A program made the translations under genes and the position numbers. The notes under the pieces are model-generated. The model was given only the letters and a program-made list of their open reading frames with translations, made no database searches and was not told where the DNA came from. A DNA stretch of 64,000 nucleotides, taken from Anagrus nilaparvatae. Lineage: Eukaryota; Arthropoda; Insecta; Hymenoptera; Mymaridae. Of this stretch, positions 55,439 through 64,000 are shown one piece after another (within the stretch, counting starts at the first letter, position 1; every line of letters begins with the position of its first letter). Where the stretch lies: the NCBI GenBank assembly GCA_022575985.1, contig JAKSXM010000231.1:28682501-28746500 (forward strand). The letters run 5' to 3'.

Positions 55439-57950
55439 CTATGAAGAATATGTTTCAAATACAACAAGCCAAAGACAGTCGAATTTCATATAAAAACTGC
55501 TATAATTTTACCTTTATTCGCATTTCTTACAATAGATTTGCATAGTCCAAAAAAAAATAAAATAAATCCTTTAAAAGACGCTGAATCTTAATTTGCTATT
55601 TTTATGAATCCTTTACTAACTGTCATTTGTTTTTCAAAATTCGCTAGACATATATGACTTTATATTCAGATACAATTTTATTATTTTATATTCAAATTTC
55701 TTTTTTTTTTTATACAAAATTATAAATATATAGAATTTCAACAAATTGCACGTACAAGTCAAAAGCTTCAGAAATTGGAATATATATATATATATAGTGA
55801 TTGAACTTTATTAAAACTGACGGAGCGTGCAAACAAACGAATTCGCAAAAAAATAATAAAAAATTTTGTATATATGAAACCGTCAAATAACTGAATTCAT
55901 CATTTTTTTTTTTTTAGATTTTTTTTTTTGGTTATAACAAAGTTAAAAAAAAAAAAATAAAGTTTGGTTTGGAGCTTTAGTAATTATTATTCAACTAAAT
56001 ATGAAAAAAAAGGAATAAATAAATCAAGAGTAAATATTATTCTTGTGTATATAATAAATACTAGCATAGTTGAATGGGGGCTCCGCTTCCCTTCCCCTGG
56101 TCTGTTCCCAGTGTTACATAAAAGACTCACAACCAACAAAAAAGGAACATGTTTACATATATTTTATATTTTGAATCTTGAAGCCTTTACAGTTTTAAGT
56201 CCTTTATAACATTAACTCAAAAAAAAAAAATTTTTAGCTCCTCAAATTCTTAAAAATTTTATTCAGTTGGGTTTTCAAGGTAAAATTACCCAAAGAATCA
56301 TTACCCAAAGTATATGGGAAAACACATTTAATAAAAAAAAAATTTTTTTTTAATTGATGCTTTTTTAGAAATTTACAATGGAAAACAGTCGTGTATTTCC
56401 CGATTTTAATAAGTAAACAGGCCACCCAAAGTCTTGAAAATTTTGTAGTAACCACATTTTTATATGCCAAACACAGTGCAATTGTTATTTTTTAAGTTCA
56501 ATACATCGACCTCAGACTTTGGTAAAAGTAGCTAAGAACTACCGATATACAATTTTTTAAAATAAATGTTTACTTTTTACGTTTTTTAATTAATAAATAA
56601 AAAAAAAGTTTTAATCATTTAAATAAGTCAAAGGATCTAAAAAATTAAAAGTATAAATAAAAATATTTGAAAGCTTTAAAAATCATCAAATTACATTTTT
56701 TTCATTCGTTATTTTTGCGGTAAAAAAAAGAAAAAAACGAATCAAAGTAAATAAACTAGATGTGTAAACGAAGAGAAAACATTTTCAAACATTTTCTGCA
56801 TGCATTCACATTGAGCATATAATAAATATATAGTCTATGTTTGTAAAAATCTCTCACTTTTAGCTTTGACAGAACTACTCGGTATTTTAACGAGTATTTC
56901 TCGTACCGTCAGTTATAACTTTATGCACGTGCATTCCCATGTGCATACTCTTTTACTTATAAACACTTAAAAAAAAAAAAAATTTTTAATATAAATTTCA
57001 AATGAATTTACAGGTATGTATGTGCGTCTAAATTTAAATATGTATTAACCGAGATATTATTTTACACTATTGGGTTATTTTAAATTCTAAAAAAAAATTT
57101 CTAAAATGAAAACTTCTATATTTTTATTAAATTAACATTGAATTTATCAGTAAATTCTTGTGTAAATATGTTAACTCTCAATTTAATATAAAGTCAACAT
57201 TTCTCAGAATAAAAATTCCAGAAATCTTTTCAACCCTCAGCAAATATTTACTTTAGTAATATAAAATATATAAAATCTAAATTCGTCCTATTTACATAAA
57301 AAGAATTTTCATAAAGTAAATAATTTGAAAGAAAATTTAAAAAATCTAAAAAATTTTTAAAATTACCTCCAGTCTAATATGTAAATGTGTATACACAAAC
57401 ATATAAAATCTATAAAAACAACATACATGTACCATTTGATAACTCTTGAAACTCTAGCTGAATTCTGAGTGCATACGTACGTAATGTCACCAAAAACAGG
57501 TATTTGACGTCAAGTGAGTCATCATATACATTTATACATTTCTATTTATACTTGTTTCAACCTGTATGTTATATATTTTCTATTATACTCTTTAAAATCC
57601 ATTATTTTCATTTTGTATACTTTATTTTATTGATGTAACAATTAATTTTTTTTTTAATTCAATTATTGATTATTTATTTATAATTACTAGTTTATGTAGT
57701 GCGAGCATTTAAATTAGTTTGTAATTAACTTTTTAATGCTTTAAATTAGTAATTTAAATTTGATAAACTTTTTTTAAAACTTACTTCATTTTTTGGTTTT
57801 AGTTGCAGAAAAATTTTGTTAGAATAAATTTTAGTTTGAATACCGAAATACTAAAAGTAATCAAAATATTTTAAAATCCTCATAAAGCAATAAAGTTAAT
57901 TTTAAATTTGGAATTTTATAAAAATTTTTTAAATATTGTAAAATTATTAT
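55439..57950. other. AT-rich non-coding DNA
   Basis: It includes TA repeats near 55,780-55,796 and the TTGAATGGGGGCTCCGCTTC motif at about 56,070, a relative of the 39-kb hairpin. A TTTACAG|GTATGT juxtaposition near 57,011 lacks a pyrimidine tract. Two frames of 78-81 codons (55,964-56,209 and 56,234-56,470) look incidental. Confidence 0.5.
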
Positions 57951-57952
57951 CC

Positions 57953-57990
57953 TTGATAATGAAGACTGAAGGTCTTCGAAACGTGGGCAA
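57953..57990 (+). repeat. GAAGAC/GTCTTC hairpin followed by GAAACGTGGG
   Basis: TTGATAAT precedes the stem GAAGAC (57961-57966), loop TGAAG and GTCTTC (57972-57977), then GAAACGTGGGC. The order TGAT..hairpin..GAAACG is reminiscent of the hammerhead-type motifs carried by some retroelements, but the core is not exact. It is probably a relic of a dispersed element rather than an active ribozyme. Confidence 0.4.
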
Positions 57991-60900
57991 TTTATTGGAA
58001 AAATAAAGCAAATTATTGTTAGCTCGGAAATCAAATATTTTTATTTAATATCCTTAATTTTATGATTTTTTAATATGTGAAATTAACTGAAAGAAATTAA
58101 TCTGATCGAAATTTTTTAACAAAATTTACGATTAATTGCTTGGAATTCAATTGACTTCAACTGTTACTCTGAAATTAAGAATATTTTACGAAAAAAAAAA
58201 AATTATTCTAACAAAGTAACTAATAAGTAAAAAATTTTTCTTCTAGCCAGTAAGGTAATAATTTATAGTTAATAAATTCACCTAAGTTTGTCTATAATAT
58301 CAATGCATAATAAAAATATTTGAAAATTTGTTAGTAAGTTAAAAGTAAAAAGTCAGATCATGTTATCATTGAAATTGAGCAATTTGAAAAAAGTTTTATA
58401 GATAAGAATAAAGTAAAATAATATTAAAAATAAAGCAACAACAGCAAGTTTAAACTACTTTATGCAACTGGATTATACCTTTGAAATTTACTTCTTGTCA
58501 AGATTCAAATTTTTCGTTAAAGAATATAAGACGAAAGAGAATGCAAGTAGATATACTTATAAAGTCTATTCACTGTCACTAGTTATTTTCCTTAAAAATT
58601 GTCTCCTTAAAAGCACAAAAGATAGAGTAAGTGTAAAAAGTGAGAGAGACAGAGATAGGGATATAAATAGAATAAGATTTTAAGGAAGTCCTTAGCACTT
58701 CTCTATATATAAGGTAATCCCTGTGTCGTATCATATTTGCGTCAGACATATCAACCTTAATAACGAACTAGAAACAAGCCTTCTTAGAAAATTTTCTCTC
58801 CTTATCTCATTCCCTCTCCTTTCATTCTTTATGTTCAGTTTTACTAAGTACATTTATATACATAAGAAAATTCTAATCCATTTTCGTCTTAATCCTGTTG
58901 GCCTTTTTCTCTACGTCGAAAACGAGTCGAAAACAAAGATATTATAAAGTCGAAAAGAGTTAATACAAAATTGAACATTAGATTTTCAAACAAAAATTAT
59001 TTGGATGTATTATTTTTTTTTCCTTTGTATTTGAAAATATTTGTTTTTACATTTTTTTTATTTATTTTTTTATCGTATAAATTGGATTTGGAAATTGAAA
59101 CTTTAACGTCATTCAAAATTAATAGCAAGCTAGTATATTCTACTCTATGATTTGTCATCTAAAAATGAAATGTCAAAAAAAACGTTAAAAAAAATAAAAA
59201 TAAAATTCTATTTTATTTTTTAAACTTGTCGATAAAACTTTTAATCCTTCCAATAAATCAATGATAAAATATATACGTGCTTGTATATGGGGTGAATCAT
59301 ATGAAATTTATTTTTGGGTAATAAAAATTAATTTATTTCGAAAATGTTTTTCTATGTGTAGCTAAGACTTGGATCTTTTTTTATAGCAGTAGCTTTTTTT
59401 AACATTTTGATGTTCATCTATATTATTTTAAGTGAAGTTTTTGTGAACGAGTGACTGGTGAAAAATACTCAACATAAAAGGTGAAAAATAGTCAATAAAC
59501 AATTGCAGTTTACTGTGCTTGATATCAGTAGATTTCTTGAAAAACTTAAACTGCCGAAGTAAATCAAATTATTTGAAGGAATTGTTGCAATGCAAGGCGA
59601 AAAATTCTTTAAAAGTAGTAGTAATTCACCGACTAAATTCATCTAGGAAATTCATGCAGAAAAAAAAAATAAAAAAAAAATATTTTGAAAAAATTGTATG
59701 GGAAAAAAAGTAGCTAACTTTTGAAAAAGATACATGATCAAAAAAATAAATGAAAAGCAAGAAATATTTACTTCGACACTCGTTGATTTTCGAGAAAAGG
59801 CATTAGTACACCCTACCACAGCATACAGATATTAATATTTTAACTTGATGACATATTTCAATAAGACAGTCAATTTAAAAAAAATATAAAATTTCTGCAA
59901 AAATAATAAAAACATAATAAAAAAAAACTTAAATTTTATTTTTTATTAGTCAATTGAAAAAGTTTTTTTTTCCAACATAAAGTAGAGTAGGGTCAAAAAA
60001 TGATTATATATAATAATAACGTGATGATACTAAAAATTTAATATACTGACAATAACAGCTATTCTATCTTACATATATTGTGAATAAAAAAAGTTAAAAA
60101 AAAATAATATAAGAAATTTTCTTTCTTATTTTTTTTTTATAACAATCTTTTAAAAGAATATAAGTAAGATTAACGATATTATATATACGTGTTTTCTCGT
60201 AAAAAGAAAAAAGCTTTAATAGATAACAAAAATTGTAAGTGTCATGAAAACTTTACTTTTTTTTTTTTCAAGAGAGTAAAATAAAAAAATAATATTGTTT
60301 TCAAGTTTTTTTTCTATTTAAAACAATAAAGTTTTGAAACAATTTTTTCAATTTATCTTTATTTTTGATATGAAACAAATTTTAGAAAATATATGATTCA
60401 GACAATTGATACACAGGTATAGTTAAGTTAAGAAACAATTAAATAAAAAAATGAATCAAAATGTTTCATGCAAAACTTATTAAAACTTAATGGGCGAAAT
60501 AAATTAATTTAATTAATAGGTCAAGATTCATAAATTTATGGCGTATGGCAATTTGGAGTAAGATAAGGAGGATTTTAATAAATAAAAATCGGTATTGATA
60601 GTTGTCAATCAATATTATCAAACATGATCAAAGTTTAGTTTAGACTTTTAATAACTTTTTATTTAAATGAGCACCCACAATCATTATTTAAATCTATCAA
60701 AATAAGCCAAAATTACCTAAAATATGGTATTTTTAGGAAATTCTACCGATAAAAAATTACATTGATACCGATTTTACGTTGATTGAGAGAAAAAAAATAT
60801 TTCAATCCCTTTTTTTTAAATATATAAAAAGTGCATCGGTTTCAATTCAAGGCCCTAAAAATTGAAAATCTTTAAAAAAACCAATTTCCGAGCATCAAAA

Positions 60901-62980
60901 ATTTTTTGCTGAAATTAATATTTTTCAAAAATTCTGGTGAAAATGTCAATTCAAGACCTAAAATAAGACATCAAGAAAAAAATGTTGTTCTGGCGTTCTT
61001 ACATGGATCTAAGTCTATTTACTGACATAGCACTATTTTGCTGACGATGGTAAACTGGGATCTGGGACATATTTTTTTCTCATGGACAAAACGAAATTTT
61101 TCTATCATAGTGGAGAGAAAACGCATTTTTTTCGTCGTCGTTGTGGGGTTAAAAAAAACGTTTCCAAACCGCTAGGAAGAAAATAATATTTTTACTAAAT
61201 TTTAGTCTCAGTTTTTTGCAATTTTACAAATATAGCTTCGTGTTTACTTTCGTTTATCTATAATTATGTATCTCCTCTAGAGAGAAAATTGGCTACTGGC
61301 ATAAAGTCCCGAGGATTGTATTCTCCTAGGACGTTATCTTTTAACTGAATTCGCATTCTTCAATTGTGCCAGTCTTGTTTAATTCTTCTAACAATAGCTT
61401 TAAAATATCTTTATTTTACATGATTTATAAATTTTAAAAATAAAATTTTAATTCATACTAATAAGAAAATAGTTCAATAAAATGTAATTTTGTAGCTAAA
61501 TACTATTTCTTCACTACTTTTATTTAGAAGCAACGCGAATTATATATATTTTGTCAAGTTAAAAAGCAAATAAAAAGCAAAGCAAAAATAATTAATATTG
61601 ATTTTTTTTTGTAATTAAATGAAAATTAAAGTTAAAAAAAGAAAAAAATAAAATATTGACAAGAATTTTTTTCAATAATTTGAAACTTCAATAAATGTCA
61701 GTAGAAAAAAAATAATATCGTCTTTTAAATTGATAATTACAGTAAATTTTCTTGAAAGATGTAGTTTGTACAACACTCAATAAAAGTTTAACTTTTTTAT
61801 TTCTTAAACACAAAGAAAGTAATTAATCGAACAATTTCAAACGTAACCGTCAAGCTTTTTATGTGATTTCTTTTTCTCATTATCTACAACAACATCATTT
61901 CTTTTTATAAATAAACGAAAATAAAATCTAAGAAATCAATGCGTAAATAAAGCAAAATAAATTCAATATAAATTTAAGAAGGTCAAGATTTTTTATACTT
62001 TTTCTCGTTTACAAAAACAAGTAATTTATACAATAAGCTCCCTATAATCAAAAGCCTTTTCAATACATAAGCAAAACTATCAAGTATAAAGAGTTTAGTA
62101 TTAAAGGCTAACTCACCACTATGAAATTCGAGAACCCTTTGGCCGGCTCGAATAGCAAAGAGTAAACTCAAAAGATTCAGAAACACATCAAAATTCCTTT
62201 ATGTATAGATTTCTATATCTTTTCTTTAACCTCTTTATACTCCGCCTCTCTTTTCTCCCTTATACATATTACAAATTTTACACATCCAAGAACAAAACGA
62301 GAATTTGAAACCAATAACTCTAACACCTATACAATCAGATGTTTTCCTTGATTTATTTATAACAGAAAAAGATTTCTTTAAAAAGGAAAAATTCTTAAGT
62401 AAAAGTGGTTTAAAAAAAAGACCGGCTCATGAAAGAAGCTTTTTTTTATATTCCTTGTTGAAATTGATCATCTATTACCATAAAAGATTGAATTTCGTTC
62501 TCGATTTTATTTCAGTTCAAGTGTTATTTGTATTGAAATAGAAATGATAGAAAGAGAACTTGAATAATTTTAAATATTTTAAGTGTGATATAAAATTGAA
62601 ATTGTTCTTTTCAAAGAAACACAATTTGCGAAAAAAAAAGAGTTATAAAAATGTATCGAAAATTAAAATTTTACAATGATTTGTAAATATTTTTTTGTAA
62701 ATATTGATAAAACTTTATTAAAAATATTTCAAACTCATAAATTTAATTTAATCAAAGTAATATTTAATTTAAATTAAAGGAAAAAGATAACTTTTTATTA
62801 ACCTTATAAAAAAAGTTTTTAAGCAAAGAAGATAAAAGTAAGAATAAAGGGAGAGAAATTAAATAATAGAAAATTAAATTTTCAAAAAGTATGAAATGAA
62901 ATATTTTTAATTAATATTGTTACATTGAAAAATTGAGATAAATTATAATTAAGAAAATTAACACTTTTTTAAATGACTTA
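57991..62980. other. AT-rich DNA, no gene seen
   Basis: Small frames at 58,462-58,947, 59,519-59,713, 61,983-62,186 and 62,305-62,541 have no recognised domain. The stretch at 58,460-58,960 and the one at 61,980-62,540 are slightly less AT-biased and would be the first places to look for exons with transcript data. An AGAGACAGAGATAGGGA purine patch lies near 58,645. No family member of the repeats above was found. Confidence 0.4.
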
Positions 62981-62984
62981 TAGT

Positions 62985-63690
62985 GAAAATTTTAGTCTTC
63001 ACCCTTAAATTTGCTAAAATTACTCCTAAAAGGTTTGAAAGGTATAAATAAATAAATCATAAATTTTTAAGTAATCATTTGAAAAATTTTTTTAAAATTA
63101 AAAAAAATTGTTTTTGCATTAAACAAAATTTTTATTATGCTTCAAAATAACCCTTCAAGGGCTGTTTATTGTGATCAGCGACCTAAAAAACCTCCTTTAG
63201 ACCAAATCTTAGAAGGCTAGAACGAATATAACGAAAGTGTCCTTTTTAGGAGTAGTTTTGGCTAATTTAAGGATGAAGAGTTACGTTTTAATTAAAAAGA
63301 CATCGATTTTTGTGATCAGCGACCCTAAAACCTATTACACCAAATATTGAAGGGTTAGAGTGAAAGTAGCGAAAGCATCCTTTTAGGGGTAGTTTTGGCC
63401 AATTTAAGGGTGAAGAGCTACGTTTTAATTGAAAAGACATCAATTTTTAGTGATCAGCGACCCAAAAAACCCTATTAGACCAAATCTTGGAGGGCTAGAG
63501 CGAATGTTGCAAAAACACCCTTGTTAGGGGTAGTTTTGGCTAATTTAAGGGTCAAGTCCTAATTTTTCTTAGAAAAGACCCCGATTTTCGTGTTCAACGA
63601 CCTAAAAAACCCATAGTAGACCAAATCTGGTAGCGGCCACAAACAAAATCACCAAAACCTTGATTTGACTTGAGTAAATCTATTTAAATT
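62985..63690. mobile_element. Foldback family FB, copy 4, with four ~140-bp units
   Basis: One unit in minus orientation (CACCCTTAAATTTGCTAAAA near 63,000) is followed by plus units. GTGATCAGCGACC(T/C) is at 63,171, 63,312 and 63,450, and GTGTTCAACGACC at 63,590, a period of 138-141. Each plus unit then reads AGACCAAATCTT, AGGGCTAGAGCGAA, CCTTTTTAGGAGTAGTTTTG and AATTTAAGGGTGAAG. The right end is near ACCTTGATTTGACTTGAGT, matching the family terminus. Confidence 0.9.
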
Positions 63691-64000
63691 AAGACATACA
63701 TGACGTTTGACTGGTTTCAAACCGGAACTGACTCCAGTTCTTGAGACTTTAGCATTTGAAGATATGACAGGTTGTGTTTATGATAATATATTGAAAAATG
63801 TTTAGTGGACAATTGACAACAGACATTAGAGATTCGTGAGTAAATATCCAACTAGTTTTATGAGTTAAAGGTCCTTGGGACAGCTTTTCTGAGTCCTTTC
63901 TCTAAAATCAATGTATAACTGTAACGGCCAAGGATCAGTTCAATTTAATTGTCAGAAAACAAGCGAGGATTAGCGAATTCTATACCAGAGAGATGTTGCC
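63691..64000. other. Non-coding DNA at window end
   Basis: It is less AT-rich than average, with GGTTTCAAACCGGAACTGA near 63,712. No frame or family member is visible before the window ends. Confidence 0.45.

Noticed and set aside
57000..57020. TTTACAG|GTATGT as a recursive splice site
   Set aside because: The upstream sequence is A-rich and lacks a pyrimidine tract.
61983..62541. Two frames of 67 and 78 codons
   Set aside because: Composition is slightly better than average, but there is no domain, splice context or homologue I can name. Left as a place to check, not as genes.
1..64000. Viral (for example bracovirus-type) or bacterial insert
   Set aside because: No viral or bacterial gene, operon or compositional block was seen; GC-rich patches are explained by repeats or are too short to judge.

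Overview
This window looks like non-coding nuclear DNA from an AT-rich eukaryote, most likely an insect. Its A/T bias, poly-T/poly-A and AT/GT/CT microsatellites, many small inverted-repeat elements and an insect-style splice-site motif would fit a hymenopteran such as a braconid wasp, but nothing here proves the species. I recognise no protein-coding gene, tRNA, rRNA, CRISPR array or bacterial operon. The longest open frame is 139 codons and reads as translated AT-rich sequence (F, I, Y, K, N). The window is best read as a large intron and/or intergenic DNA filled with miniature transposons and satellites.

Layout: 0-5 kb is plain AT-rich DNA with one possible element (1.42-2.09 kb). At 5.67-6.33 kb is a ~184-bp tandem array whose every unit carries a conserved GC-rich hairpin; a lone relative lies at 53.75 kb. 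At 8.3-8.5 kb is an 80-codon unrecognised open frame. At 12.97-13.39 kb is a CpG-rich terminal-inverted-repeat element, followed by a small GC-rich island. At 16-18 kb is a higher-order satellite (three ~154-bp subunits per ~461-bp unit). At 20,061-20,088 is a textbook juxtaposed acceptor/donor (polypyrimidine-CAG|GTAAGT) with a branchpoint-like CTAAT, which suggests a recursive splice site in a long plus-strand intron. From 21.8 to 55.4 kb lie many small elements and satellites. From 55.4 to 63 kb almost nothing is recognisable except one GAAGAC/GTCTTC hairpin, and a foldback array closes the window.

Four repeat families recur. (1) A full-length foldback MITE with termini CACTGTAAAAAGTAAC: four copies, three of them with exact TA duplications. 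(2) A foldback family built from ~140-bp units carrying GTGATCAGCGACCC: four clear copies in which units switch orientation in the middle. (3) Family R1, with CATGGAACATGTTCA ends and C- or G-runs: about ten copies in both orientations. (4) Single or paired MITEs with distinct termini and TA, TTAA, AGT or ~8-bp target duplications. No transposase is visible, so these look non-autonomous. The only direct hint of a host gene is the recursive-splice-like site.
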